DNA of 54,773 nucleotides. Origin: Moheibacter sp035515075 (GTDB lineage: Bacteria; Bacteroidota; Bacteroidia; Flavobacteriales; Weeksellaceae). The notes below the pieces were generated by a model. The model ran no database searches. It was not told where the DNA came from and worked only from the letters and a program-made list of their open reading frames with translations. The number at the start of each line of letters is the position of its first letter. Positions within the stretch are counted from its first letter, which is position 1. Made by a program: the position numbers and the translations under genes. The stretch is from assembly GCA_035515075.1 (NCBI GenBank), contig DATJBZ010000001.1:1-54773 (forward strand), written 5' to 3'. Positions 17,725 through 26,617 of this stretch are shown one piece after another.

Positions 17725-18432
17725 TCAATGATAAACATGACCTAACTTGATCAATTTTTGGTGGTCGAGAATTTTAATTCTTCTCCCATCCACTTCGATC
17801 AACTCATCGGCTTTGAATTCTGAAATCAAACGAATCGCAGATTCAGTAGCCGTACCGATCAAATTCGCCATTTCCTCTCGGGTCAAAGAAATGTTGATGA
17901 ATTCTTCTTTGTCGGTCCCCAATTTCTTTTCCAACAACAGCAACACCTCTGCCAATCGCTCGCGGACTGTTTTTTGCGCCAAAAAAGTAATGGTTTGTGC
18001 CGAATCCCCCAAATCTTCAGAAATCCTTCTCAATACATCAAAGGCCAATTTCGGATGAAATTCCAACACCCGTAAAAAAAACTTTTCTGGAATGAAACAA
18101 ACCTCAGTATTTTCCATCGCGATAGCCGAAGCTCCAAAGGGTTGTTTCGACAAAATCGAACGATAACCTACAATATCTCCTTTTTTGGCAAATTTCAAAA
18201 TCTGCTCTTTTCCATTGAATCCCAGCTTAGACATTTTGGCCGTACCTTTGTCCATATAATAGATTCCCTTCGGGGTTGCGCCTTCTTCGATGATGGTATC
18301 TCCTTTTTTGTAAGAAATAATGCGCTTTTCATGGCTCAATTCCGTCAATTCTTCTTTGGTGAAATTTTTCAGAATTTCCTGATTTTCAAATAGCTCACAA
18401 ATATTTTGAATGTTTTTTAATATGTCGGACAT
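17725..18432 (-). CDS. Crp/Fnr-family transcriptional regulator
   Basis: A 235-residue regulator with an N-terminal cyclic-nucleotide-binding-type beta-roll (~25-125), a dimerisation helix (~130-160) and a C-terminal winged helix-turn-helix (~170-225; LTREEMANLIGTATESAIR). The recognition helix keeps the Glu and Arg that in CRP and FNR contact TGA/TCA half-sites. Only two cysteines are present, so it cannot hold the four-Cys iron-sulfur cluster of E. coli FNR; it must sense something else or work through another signal. It is transcribed divergently from ccoI, and a TGA-N6-TCA palindrome lies between them. Control of the cbb3 oxidase is a reasonable inference from context. Confidence 0.9.
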   Translation of the reverse strand: MSDILKNIQNICELFENQEILKNFTKEELTELSHEKRIISYKKGDTIIEEGATPKGIYYMDKGTAKMSKLGFNGKEQILKFAKKGDIVGYRSILSKQPFGASAIAMENTEVCFIPEKFFLRVLEFHPKLAFDVLRRISEDLGDSAQTITFLAQKTVRERLAEVLLLLEKKLGTDKEEFINISLTREEMANLIGTATESAIRLISEFKADELIEVDGRRIKILDHQKLIKLGHVYH

Positions 18433-18437
18433 AATTA

Positions 18438-18449
18438 TGACTTAAATCA
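18438..18449. promoter_or_regulatory. FNR/CRP-like operator candidate
   Basis: TGACTTAAATCA is a 12-bp palindrome with one mismatched pair, matching the TGA-N6-TCA core of FNR boxes. It lies 6 bp from the regulator's start codon, overlapping its expected transcription start, and 50 bp upstream of ccoI. The position would suit autorepression of the regulator and possibly activation of ccoI. Confidence 0.45.
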
Positions 18450-18452
18450 GCC

Positions 18453-18460
18453 CAAATATA
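18453..18460 (-). promoter_or_regulatory. candidate -7 box of the Crp/Fnr gene
   Basis: TATATTTG on the minus strand fits TAnnTTTG exactly and lies 21 bp before the start codon, which puts the expected start of transcription inside the palindrome at 18438-18449. Confidence 0.4.
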
Positions 18461-18498
18461 CGCAAATCCCTCTAATTTGAAAGTAATTTTGCAAAACT

Positions 18499-20892
18499 AT
18501 GTCGAAAATATGTTTTCATTGTAATCAAGCCCTTGAAGCCGAAGAAGTAAGTTTTCATGAGAAAGTTTTTTGCTGCTTGGGCTGTAAAACTGTTTATGAA
18601 ATTTTGAACAGTACAGGCTTAGAAGATTTCTACCAAATGAATGGTGAGGCAGGCGTACGGCCTGATGCTAAAGACAACCATCATTTTGACTATTTGGACA
18701 CCCCCGAGATTTTCAACAAGATTGTCGATTTCTCAGAAGACGGCGTTACTGTCGTGAGCTTTTACATTCCTGTCATCCATTGTACTTCTTGCGTATGGTT
18801 GTTGGAAAGCTTGAACACCATCAATCCCGACATTATATATTCGCAAGTCAATTTTTCCAAAAAAGAAATTCAAATATCTTTTCGTCATGAAAGTTTAAAA
18901 TTGGGCGAATTGGCGCGTTTGCTCACCCAGTTGGGGTACAAGCCTGCTGTCAGCTTGCAATCTTTGGATAAAAAGAAACAGAAACAGAGCAAAATGCTCT
19001 TGTACAAATTGGGCGTGGCGGGCTTTTGTTTTTCCAACATCATGCTTTTGGCCTTTCCTGAATACACCCTGCCTTTTTCGAACCACAGTCCAGAAGTATG
19101 GTTAGAAGACAATAAAAACTTTTTCCGTTGGGCGATGTTCACCCTTTCCTTGCCAGTGATGTTTTTCTCGGCGACAGATTATTTCAAATCTGCTTGGTAT
19201 GGGATAAAGAACAAATTCATCAACATCGATTTGCCCATTGCGATTGGCTTTTGGGTTTTGTTTTTGCGCAGCACTTACGACATCGTCTTTGATTTGAGCG
19301 CTGGCTTTTTTGACAGCATCGCTGGTTTGGCGTTTTTCATGTTGATTGGAAAATGGTTCCAACAAAGGACTTATAAAGCTTTGGCTTTTGACCGAGATTA
19401 CAAATCGTTTTACCCCATTGCAGTTTTGCGTTTGAAAGACCATTTGGAAGAGCCTACTTTGCTGTCCGATTTGCAAGTAGGCGACCGGATTTTGATTCGA
19501 AACGAGGAAATCATTCCCGCAGATGCCATTTTGATCAAAGGTGAAGGAATGATTGACAATAGTTTTGTCACGGGAGAATCGCGTTTGATCAGCAAAAAAA
19601 CAGGTGATAAAATTTACGCTGGCGGCAAACAATCAGGTGCAGCCATAGAATTGGAAATCATCAAAGAAGTCAATCAAAGCTATTTGACCCAACTGTGGAA
19701 CAACGACGCTTTTGCCAAAGAAGATTCTGCACTGAACAAATTGACCAACAATATTTCGCAATATTTTGTCATGACGATTTTGCTCATCACCTTGGCTGCT
19801 GCAGTATTTTGGTACTTTAGAGATCCATCCCAGATCCTACAAGTCGTCACGGCCATTTTGATCATTACTTGTCCTTGCGCTCTGGGACTTTCCTCTCCTT
19901 TCATTTTAGGAAACATCATGCGGATATTTGGAGAAAAAGGACTGTACATCAAAAGCACGGCAAGCATCGAGTCCATGGCCAAAATTGACCACATTGTTTT
20001 TGACAAAACGGGAACCATTACAGAAAACCAAAATTCAACAGTCAGTTATACTGGTGACACTTTGAGCCTCCAAGAAAAGATTGCCATTCAATCCATCTTG
20101 AAAAATTCAACCCACCCACTGAGCCGCATACTGTACAATTACTTAAAAGTTCCACATGATGCAAAAGTAGAACACTACCAAGAAATTACCGGTCAAGGGC
20201 AACAAGCGGAAGTAGAAGGAACATTGATCAAAGTTGGTTCGGCTGAATTCGTTGGTTTGGACGCGGCCAATTTGATCAACCAAACCCAGGTTTTCATTTC
20301 ATTTGATGGCAACATCAAAGGTAAATTTGAATTTACCAACCAATACAGAAAAGGATTGAAGGAAATGATCCGACAATTAAAACACTATTCTTTGGCATTA
20401 CTTTCTGGCGACAATGATGCTGAAAAAGAAAAATTAACCCAAATATTTCCTGCGGGCACCAGTTTTCAATTCAACCAAAATCCAGAAGAAAAATTGTCTT
20501 ACATCAAAAAACAGCAACAAAACGGCAAAAAGGTGATGATGTTTGGCGATGGCTTGAACGACGCAGGCGCCATCCAACAAAGCGATGTAGGTTTGGTATT
20601 GACGGAAGATGTAAACAATTTCTCGCCTTCTTGTGACGCCATCTTGAAAGCAGATTCATTTGCTGTATTCCCCAATTACTTGCGCTTGTCAAAAACCGCC
20701 ATTCAGCTCATTTGGACAGCTTTCGGCATCAGTTTCGCCTACAACATCGTCGGTTTGGCTTTTGCGATTAGCGGCAATTTATCGCCCGTTGTGGCGGCGA
20801 TCATCATGCCAATCAGTTCAATTTCTGTGGTTTTGTTTGCAACGGTCAGTACACGGATTGCGTCGAAAATGTTAAAATGGAATTTAGAATGA
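18499..20892 (+). CDS. ccoI: copper-translocating P-type ATPase for cbb3 assembly
   Basis: A 797-residue P1B-type ATPase of the CcoI/FixI branch, which exports copper across the inner membrane for insertion into cbb3 oxidase. It has a Cys-rich N-terminus (CFHCNQ; FCCLGC) typical of this branch, a heavy-metal-associated domain with C95-T-S-C98, eight predicted membrane segments with the metal-gating C458-P-C460, the phosphorylation site D502 in DKTGT, and the GDGLNDAGA hinge near the end. A TAATTTTG box ends 7 bp before the start codon, implying an almost leaderless message. The gene opens the oxidase locus and is followed by ccoS after 80 bp. Confidence 0.93.
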   Translation: MSKICFHCNQALEAEEVSFHEKVFCCLGCKTVYEILNSTGLEDFYQMNGEAGVRPDAKDNHHFDYLDTPEIFNKIVDFSEDGVTVVSFYIPVIHCTSCVWLLESLNTINPDIIYSQVNFSKKEIQISFRHESLKLGELARLLTQLGYKPAVSLQSLDKKKQKQSKMLLYKLGVAGFCFSNIMLLAFPEYTLPFSNHSPEVWLEDNKNFFRWAMFTLSLPVMFFSATDYFKSAWYGIKNKFINIDLPIAIGFWVLFLRSTYDIVFDLSAGFFDSIAGLAFFMLIGKWFQQRTYKALAFDRDYKSFYPIAVLRLKDHLEEPTLLSDLQVGDRILIRNEEIIPADAILIKGEGMIDNSFVTGESRLISKKTGDKIYAGGKQSGAAIELEIIKEVNQSYLTQLWNNDAFAKEDSALNKLTNNISQYFVMTILLITLAAAVFWYFRDPSQILQVVTAILIITCPCALGLSSPFILGNIMRIFGEKGLYIKSTASIESMAKIDHIVFDKTGTITENQNSTVSYTGDTLSLQEKIAIQSILKNSTHPLSRILYNYLKVPHDAKVEHYQEITGQGQQAEVEGTLIKVGSAEFVGLDAANLINQTQVFISFDGNIKGKFEFTNQYRKGLKEMIRQLKHYSLALLSGDNDAEKEKLTQIFPAGTSFQFNQNPEEKLSYIKKQQQNGKKVMMFGDGLNDAGAIQQSDVGLVLTEDVNNFSPSCDAILKADSFAVFPNYLRLSKTAIQLIWTAFGISFAYNIVGLAFAISGNLSPVVAAIIMPISSISVVLFATVSTRIASKMLKWNLE

Positions 20893-20902
20893 ATATAAAT
20901 TA

Positions 20903-20932
20903 GACGAAAAACTCAGTCCTATGACGAAAAAC
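20903..20932. promoter_or_regulatory. two-turn direct repeat upstream of ccoS
   Basis: GACGAAAAAC occurs at 20903-20912 and again at 20923-20932, exactly 20 bp apart start to start, i.e. two helical turns. It precedes a TACATTTG box at 20958-20965 that ends 7 bp before the ccoS start codon. The spacing suits tandem binding of a regulator dimer next to a promoter; the protein is unknown. Confidence 0.4.
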
Positions 20933-20972
20933 AGCCTCGACTTAACGCTTACAATTGTACATTTGCAACGCT

Positions 20973-21134
20973 ATGGGAATTTTAATTTTAATGGTATTAG
21001 CAAGTGTTTCCTTGGCAGCAGCCTTTTTAGTGCTGTTTTTAGTAGGGATTCGAAAAGGGCAATTTGATGAGGGTGAATCACCTGCAGTCAGAATGTTAAA
21101 AAATGATAAAAAAGTTAAAGACAAAATAGATTAA
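20973..21134 (+). CDS. ccoS: cbb3 oxidase maturation protein CcoS
   Basis: A 53-residue protein with one N-terminal membrane helix (GILILMVLASVSLAAAFL), then the small polar tail with IRKGQFDE that is typical of CcoS, needed for cofactor insertion into cbb3 oxidase. It was found by reading the gap between ccoI and ccoNO; its stop codon is 3 bp before the start of the next gene, so the two are almost certainly translated together. Confidence 0.88.
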   Translation: MGILILMVLASVSLAAAFLVLFLVGIRKGQFDEGESPAVRMLKNDKKVKDKID

Positions 21135-21137
21135 ACA

Positions 21138-23414
21138 ATGGAAATGCAAACTTTCAAATACGACAACAAAATCGTCAAGTATTTTCTTTATGCCACCATT
21201 TTCTGGGCTGTATTGGCCTTTCTTTTTGGTGTAATTGTAGCCACTTTGAAATTTTTCCCGGAATTACCGGATTATATTTTCGGCTCCGATGACGGCAGTA
21301 TCTCTTCGCTATTTGGCGGAGGAATCGAAGGCTTGGCCGCCACCAATGGAATGGCTGGATTTGGCCGATTAAGAATGATCCACACCACCTTTGCGATTTT
21401 CGCTTTCGTTGGTAACGGTTTTTTCATGGGGGCTTACTATTCCTTACAAAGATTGGTGAAAGCCAGAATGGGGAGTGATGTATTGAGCTGGGTTCACTTT
21501 TGGAGCTGGCAATTGTTCATTTTATTGTCTTTGGTGACCTTCTTGTATGGTTTCAACACTTCAAAAGAATACGCAGAGCACGAATGGCCTTTGGACATTT
21601 TGATCGCTGTTTCATGGATTCTTTTTGGTGTCAACATGTTGGTGACTTTAGCAAAAAGACGTGTAAAACACATCTATGTGGCCATTTGGTTCTACTTGGG
21701 AACTTGGACTGCAGTAGCGATGTTGCACGTGTTTAACAACTTAGAAATCCCTGTAACTTGGAGTTTGACTGCTCCGAAAAGTTACTCGATCTATGCGGGC
21801 GTTCAAGATGCCTTGGTTCAGTGGTGGTATGGGCACAACGCTGTTGCGTTTGTATTGACTACCCCTATTCTGGGCTTGATGTACTACTTTGTACCGAAAG
21901 CTGCGAATCGTCCGATATTTTCATACAAATTGTCCATCATCCACTTTTGGTCATTGATTTTCGTATACATTTGGGCTGGACCGCACCACTTGTTGTACAC
22001 CGCTTTACCAGGTTGGGTTCAAGCTTTGGGAACTGGTTTCTCTATCATGCTTTTGGCACCATCTTGGGGAGGTATGTTGAACGGATTGTTGACCTTGAGA
22101 GGAGCTTGGGACAAAGTAAAAGAAGATCCCATTTTGAAGTTTTTCGTTGTGGCCATTACTTGTTATGGTATGGCAACTTTTGAAGGACCAATGTTGGCAA
22201 CCAAAACCTTGAACAAAATCGGACACTTTACCGACTGGATTCCAGCACACGTTCACGTAGGAACTTTGGGATGGAATGGTTTCTTGATTTTTGGGGTAAT
22301 TTATTGGTTAGCGCCTAGATTATTCAACACCAAATTGGCTTCTGTTAAAATGGCCAACGCACACTTCTGGATTGCTACTTTAGGAATTTTATTCTGGGTC
22401 ATCCCGATGTATGTTGCGGGTTGGACACAAGGTTTGATGTGGCAACAATTCAACGAAGACGGAACTTTAACTTACGGAAACTTCCTACAAACCGTGACCA
22501 TTTTAAAAGATTGGTTGTACCCATTGCGTGCATTCGGTGGAACTCTGTACTTGATTGGTTCTATCTTGATGGTGATCAACGTTTGGAAAACTGTACGTTC
22601 AGGCTCTTACATTCCTAACGAAGAAGTTGAAGCGCCAGCTTTACCAAAAATGAGCAAATCACGTGAAAAAGGAGAAACTGCACACGGATGGTTGGAAAGA
22701 ATGCCAAATACTTTGACCATTTTGTCATTGGTTGCAGTAGCGATTGGAGGTTTGGTGGAAATTGTTCCGACCATTGTGGTAAAATCAAACGTACCGACGA
22801 TCAGTGCAGTACAGCCTTATACACCTTTGGAATTAGAAGGAAGAGATTTGTACATCAGAGAAGGATGTAACGCTTGTCACACACAAATGATTCGTCCATT
22901 CCGTGATGAAGTAAAAAGATACGGTGAATACTCTAAACCAGGAGAATATGTTTACGACCACCCATTCTTATGGGGTTCTCAACGTTCTGGACCGGATTTG
23001 CACCGTCAAGGAGGGAAAAACCCAGATACTTGGCACTACAGACACATGTGGGATCCAAGAGAGACTTCCCCAGGTTCAATCATGCCGCGTTACCCTTGGT
23101 TATTCTTCAATAAGTTAGACCGTAAAAATACAGAAGCAAAAATGAATGCTTTGGTTACTTTAGGTGTGCCTTACAAAGCAGAAGACTTCGAAGCAAGAGA
23201 AGCCTCTATGGATGAACAAGCCAGAAAAATTGAGGAAAGTATCTTTGCTACTGCGAAAGACTTGAAAGAGAAATATGCGAAAGAAGCAGAAGAAAAAGGA
23301 GCTGATTTCGTACCATTGAGAGACCGTGAGATTACTGCTTTGATTGCTTACCTACAAAGATTGGGAACTGACATCTCATTGCAAAGAACACAAACAACCA
23401 TGTTAAATCAATAA
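21138..23414 (+). CDS. ccoNO: cbb3-type cytochrome c oxidase, fused subunits I and II
   Basis: A 758-residue fusion. The first ~480 residues are CcoN, the heme-copper catalytic subunit with about 12 membrane helices. The conserved histidines for hemes b/b3 and CuB can be seen in HTTFAIF, GHNAVAF, GPHHLLY and HVHVGTLGWNG. The C-terminal ~210 residues are CcoO, a membrane-anchored monoheme cytochrome c with C577-N-A-C580-H581 and the downstream axial-ligand region GSIMPRYPWL. In most proteobacteria these are two genes; the fusion is common in Bacteroidota. It is the high-affinity terminal oxidase for growth at low oxygen. Confidence 0.97.
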   Translation: MEMQTFKYDNKIVKYFLYATIFWAVLAFLFGVIVATLKFFPELPDYIFGSDDGSISSLFGGGIEGLAATNGMAGFGRLRMIHTTFAIFAFVGNGFFMGAYYSLQRLVKARMGSDVLSWVHFWSWQLFILLSLVTFLYGFNTSKEYAEHEWPLDILIAVSWILFGVNMLVTLAKRRVKHIYVAIWFYLGTWTAVAMLHVFNNLEIPVTWSLTAPKSYSIYAGVQDALVQWWYGHNAVAFVLTTPILGLMYYFVPKAANRPIFSYKLSIIHFWSLIFVYIWAGPHHLLYTALPGWVQALGTGFSIMLLAPSWGGMLNGLLTLRGAWDKVKEDPILKFFVVAITCYGMATFEGPMLATKTLNKIGHFTDWIPAHVHVGTLGWNGFLIFGVIYWLAPRLFNTKLASVKMANAHFWIATLGILFWVIPMYVAGWTQGLMWQQFNEDGTLTYGNFLQTVTILKDWLYPLRAFGGTLYLIGSILMVINVWKTVRSGSYIPNEEVEAPALPKMSKSREKGETAHGWLERMPNTLTILSLVAVAIGGLVEIVPTIVVKSNVPTISAVQPYTPLELEGRDLYIREGCNACHTQMIRPFRDEVKRYGEYSKPGEYVYDHPFLWGSQRSGPDLHRQGGKNPDTWHYRHMWDPRETSPGSIMPRYPWLFFNKLDRKNTEAKMNALVTLGVPYKAEDFEAREASMDEQARKIEESIFATAKDLKEKYAKEAEEKGADFVPLRDREITALIAYLQRLGTDISLQRTQTTMLNQ

Positions 23415-23417
23415 AAG

Positions 23418-23621
23418 ATGCTAAAGTATTTCAAAGATAGTTTTACCAATTATGACTTTGCAGCGGTTTTGCAAACCATATCTCTGTTGCTGTTCGTCGT
23501 TTTCTTCGGCGCTTTGATTTACTTTGTATTTAAACGTCCTAAAGAATATTATGATGCCAATGCACATTTGCCTTTGGACGACCAAAATGACTCGAATAAT
23601 AACCAAGATTTACTGAATTAA
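23418..23621 (+). CDS. small CcoQ-like cbb3 oxidase subunit
   Basis: 67 residues with a single membrane helix (~17-38; LLLFVVFFGALIYFVF) and a short polar tail (KRPKEYYDAN). Size, topology and position between ccoNO and ccoP match CcoQ, which stabilises the complex. Sequence similarity to proteobacterial CcoQ is weak by eye, so the call rests on context. Confidence 0.7.
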   Translation: MLKYFKDSFTNYDFAAVLQTISLLLFVVFFGALIYFVFKRPKEYYDANAHLPLDDQNDSNNNQDLLN

Positions 23622-23656
23622 ATTTCAGTGACTATAATTAATAAAAATAAGATCTT

Positions 23657-24607
23657 ATGAGACTACGTACACCAGGACGCGTTTATATCCCGACGATCAT
23701 GGTATCCATCATCGGAGTGATTATGATGGTTACGCCAACAAGTGTTCAAATGAAATCAGGTTTTTTTGGATTTTTCAGCAATACATGGAACCATTTTATT
23801 GAATCGTTTTCAAGTGCAACTGCATTGGCTATTTTGGCTTTTTCTTTCATCATGCTATTGATTGTCAATTCGATCAACAAATTGATTGAAAACCAAAAAT
23901 TCAATAAATTAAGTCCACAAGACCAAGAGAAGTACTTGGAATTGGCCAAAGTCAACTATTTCACCCGAATGATTCGCAGTGGAAAAGAAAGACAATCCGA
24001 AGAAGAGGAAGAAGCCATCATCATCGACCATGGGTATGATGGGATCATGGAATTGGACAATGCTTTGCCACAATGGTGGTTGGCCATGTTTTACATGGGA
24101 ATTGTGTTCATGGTGGTTTACATGTTGGCGTATGGTTTTACCGACTTTGCCCATGCAGATGTGGAATATGATAACCACATGGCTGTAGCAGAAAAGCAAG
24201 TAGAAACTTGGGTGAAAAATAACGACATCGACATCAATGGTGCACAAAACTTGTACACCGATTCACAAGCTTTGGAAGCTGGAAAAGAAACTTTTGAGTT
24301 GGTTTGTGCCACTTGTCACACTTCTACTGGTGGTGGTGGAATTGGTCCCAACTTGACCGATGATTATTGGGTGAACCAAACCCAAGAAGATTTGTTCAAA
24401 AACATCTATGACATCATTTACAACGGAAGTCCAACCGACCCTCAAATGCGTCCATTTGGCGCCAAACAAGAGTTGACAGGATTGGCCATTGAAAAAGTAG
24501 CCTCTTATGTCTACTATTTGAACCAAGAAGCTCCAATCATTACAGAAAGTGAAGGAGGTGCAGCACCGCAAGGTGATAAAGTTGCCGAATGGGCTAGAAA
24601 AAATTAA
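23657..24607 (+). CDS. ccoP: cbb3 oxidase cytochrome c subunit III, single heme
   Basis: A 316-residue membrane-bound cytochrome c. There are two hydrophobic segments near the N-terminus (~12-30 and ~50-72), another around 140-160 and then the periplasmic heme domain with C217-A-T-C220-H221 and a Met region (DPQMRPFG). CcoP of proteobacteria has two heme c motifs; here I find only one CxxCH, as is usual in Bacteroidota. It passes electrons to the fused CcoNO. It is followed by a strong hairpin and then ccoG. Confidence 0.92.
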   Translation: MRLRTPGRVYIPTIMVSIIGVIMMVTPTSVQMKSGFFGFFSNTWNHFIESFSSATALAILAFSFIMLLIVNSINKLIENQKFNKLSPQDQEKYLELAKVNYFTRMIRSGKERQSEEEEEAIIIDHGYDGIMELDNALPQWWLAMFYMGIVFMVVYMLAYGFTDFAHADVEYDNHMAVAEKQVETWVKNNDIDINGAQNLYTDSQALEAGKETFELVCATCHTSTGGGGIGPNLTDDYWVNQTQEDLFKNIYDIIYNGSPTDPQMRPFGAKQELTGLAIEKVASYVYYLNQEAPIITESEGGAAPQGDKVAEWARKN

Positions 24608-24611
24608 AATC

Positions 24612-24646
24612 ATGCGCCGTTGAAACCTTCTGTTCCAACGGCGCAT
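24612..24646 (+). terminator. strong hairpin between ccoP and ccoG
   Basis: ATGCGCCGTTG and CAACGGCGCAT form a perfect 11-bp GC-rich stem with a 13-nt loop, followed by a short TTTTA. The weak T tract suggests partial termination or protection of the upstream mRNA, giving more ccoNOQP than ccoGH message. Confidence 0.7.
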
Positions 24647-24698
24647 TTTAAATCAATTGTTTTCCGTCAATTGTTCCCTATCAAAACGGTTAAGGATT

Positions 24699-26153
24699 AT
24701 GGATCAGACGAAAATTGATGACAATGACTTGGAGCAACTCTTTAGAGAAGATGAAGAGTTCAGAAGATCGATCGGAACATCAGACAGCAAAGGCAATAGA
24801 AAGTGGGTTTTTCCAAAAAAACCTTCTGGTAAATTTACCAATTATAGGACCTACGTCAGTTGGGTTTTACTGGCCGTACTCATTTTAGGACCATTCATCA
24901 AACTCCCCAACGGCAATCCTTTCTTTTTATTCAATATCCCCAAAGGTGAATTCGTCCTATTTGGTTATCCTTTTTTCACATCCGACTTCTTCCTATTGGC
25001 CATCGGCATGATTACGTCTATCATCTTCATCGTTTTATTTACGGTGGTGTACGGTCGTATTTTCTGTGGTTGGGTTTGTCCACAAACCATTTTCTTGGAA
25101 CATGTTTTTCGTAAAATCGAATATTGGATCGATGGGGATCGTCCAAAACAAATGAAATTGGCCAAACAAGAATGGGATGAAGAAAAAATCAGAAAACGGC
25201 TGTTGAAATGGTCGATTTATGCGTTGATTTCTTTTCTATTTGCCAACGTTTTCTTTGCTTACATCGTAGGCTCAGATGCTTTGTTTCAATTCATCAAAGA
25301 AGGACCTTTCAAAAACATAGGAACCTTATTTGTTTTATTGATTTTCACTGGGTTATTTTACTTTGTCTTTGCTTGGTTCAGAGAACAAGTTTGTACTTTG
25401 GTTTGTCCTTATGGCCGTTTACAAGGCGCATTGGTAGACAAAAAGACGATCAATGTGACTTACGACTTTGTTCGTGGAGAAGGAACAACTGGCCGCTCAA
25501 AGTTCAGAAAAAACGAAGACCGCGCAGCAGCTGGAAAAGGAGATTGTATCGATTGTAACCAATGTGTAGTGGTTTGTCCTACGGGGATTGACATTAGAAA
25601 TGGAAGTCAATTGGAATGCATTGGCTGTACCGCTTGTATCGATGCGTGTGATGAGGTGATGTTGAAAGTTGGCTTACCGACTGGATTGATCCGTTATGCT
25701 TCTGAAGAAGAGGTGGAACAAGGCAAAAAATTCAAGTTCACCACCCGCATGTTGGCTTACAGCTTGGTTTTGGTTGCAATGGTCGTTGCCATCAATGTGT
25801 TTTTGTTCAATCGAAATGATGTGGAAGTGAAATTCTTGCATGTTCCTGGACGCTCTTACAAAATGCAAGGAAATGACGTACACAATATGTATCAATACAC
25901 TTTGTACAACAAAACCAATTCAGAAATGAAAATCCTTTTTGGGGTACAATCCCATGAAAATGGAAAAATTGAATTCATCCAAGGAAGCGTTCCACTCATC
26001 GTACCCAAGGGAAAAATTTCACAAGGAGTGATCGAAGTGAGCATCCCGAAAGAAGTGTTAAAATCCTACAAAGAAAAAATTATTTTTATTGCAACGGATC
26101 AAAATGGTCAAGTTTTGGATGAGTACAAAACCACCTTTTCAGGTCCGCATTAA
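24699..26153 (+). CDS. ccoG: cbb3 oxidase accessory protein CcoG
   Basis: From the Met at 24699 the protein has 484 residues; 14 further in-frame codons upstream overlap the intergenic region and are not needed. It has about four or five membrane helices, conserved CGWVCPQT and CTLVCPYGR motifs, two ferredoxin-type 4Fe-4S clusters (CIDCNQCVVVCP and ECIGCTACIDAC), and a C-terminal Ig-like periplasmic domain after a last helix. CcoG is thought to reduce copper(II) during assembly of the oxidase. Confidence 0.95.
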   Translation: MDQTKIDDNDLEQLFREDEEFRRSIGTSDSKGNRKWVFPKKPSGKFTNYRTYVSWVLLAVLILGPFIKLPNGNPFFLFNIPKGEFVLFGYPFFTSDFFLLAIGMITSIIFIVLFTVVYGRIFCGWVCPQTIFLEHVFRKIEYWIDGDRPKQMKLAKQEWDEEKIRKRLLKWSIYALISFLFANVFFAYIVGSDALFQFIKEGPFKNIGTLFVLLIFTGLFYFVFAWFREQVCTLVCPYGRLQGALVDKKTINVTYDFVRGEGTTGRSKFRKNEDRAAAGKGDCIDCNQCVVVCPTGIDIRNGSQLECIGCTACIDACDEVMLKVGLPTGLIRYASEEEVEQGKKFKFTTRMLAYSLVLVAMVVAINVFLFNRNDVEVKFLHVPGRSYKMQGNDVHNMYQYTLYNKTNSEMKILFGVQSHENGKIEFIQGSVPLIVPKGKISQGVIEVSIPKEVLKSYKEKIIFIATDQNGQVLDEYKTTFSGPH

Positions 26154-26164
26154 TTCAAAAAAAT

Positions 26165-26617
26165 ATGGCTAAATTTAAATTTACTTGGGGACATGGCATC
26201 ATGGTCGCTTTGGGTGCTTTTATGATTTTCATCTTGACCTTGGTCGTTTTGGGTGGAAACATGGGCGAAATGGTCGATGAAAATTACTACGAAAAAACCA
26301 TCAAATACCAAGACGATATCAATGCAGCCAATCGCGCCAATGCTCTTTCGCCAAAACCAGAAATCATCCAACAAGCCAATGGTTATTTGCTGCGATTTCA
26401 TCAGGCGCAACCAGACGAAGGTTTCGTACTTTTTATGCGTTTGAACAACAGTGAAGATGACATTTCCAGACCATTGAAATTGAATGATAAAAATGAACAA
26501 TTGATTCATGCAGTTGATTTGATCAATGGTGATTACGAGGTAACGCTCAGATGGAAACAACTTGGACAAGAATATCTCATCAAACAAACCATCCATTGGG
26601 AAGCACCTTCCTCATAA
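26165..26617 (+). CDS. ccoH: cbb3 oxidase accessory protein CcoH (FixH)
   Basis: 150 residues: one membrane helix at ~10-33 followed by a small periplasmic domain, starting with the MxxNYYEK-like segment DENYYEKTIKYQ that marks the FixH family. It is needed for stable assembly of cbb3 oxidase. It starts 11 bp after ccoG; its 3' end lies under the 5' end of the next frame. Confidence 0.88.
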   Translation: MAKFKFTWGHGIMVALGAFMIFILTLVVLGGNMGEMVDENYYEKTIKYQDDINAANRANALSPKPEIIQQANGYLLRFHQAQPDEGFVLFMRLNNSEDDISRPLKLNDKNEQLIHAVDLINGDYEVTLRWKQLGQEYLIKQTIHWEAPSS

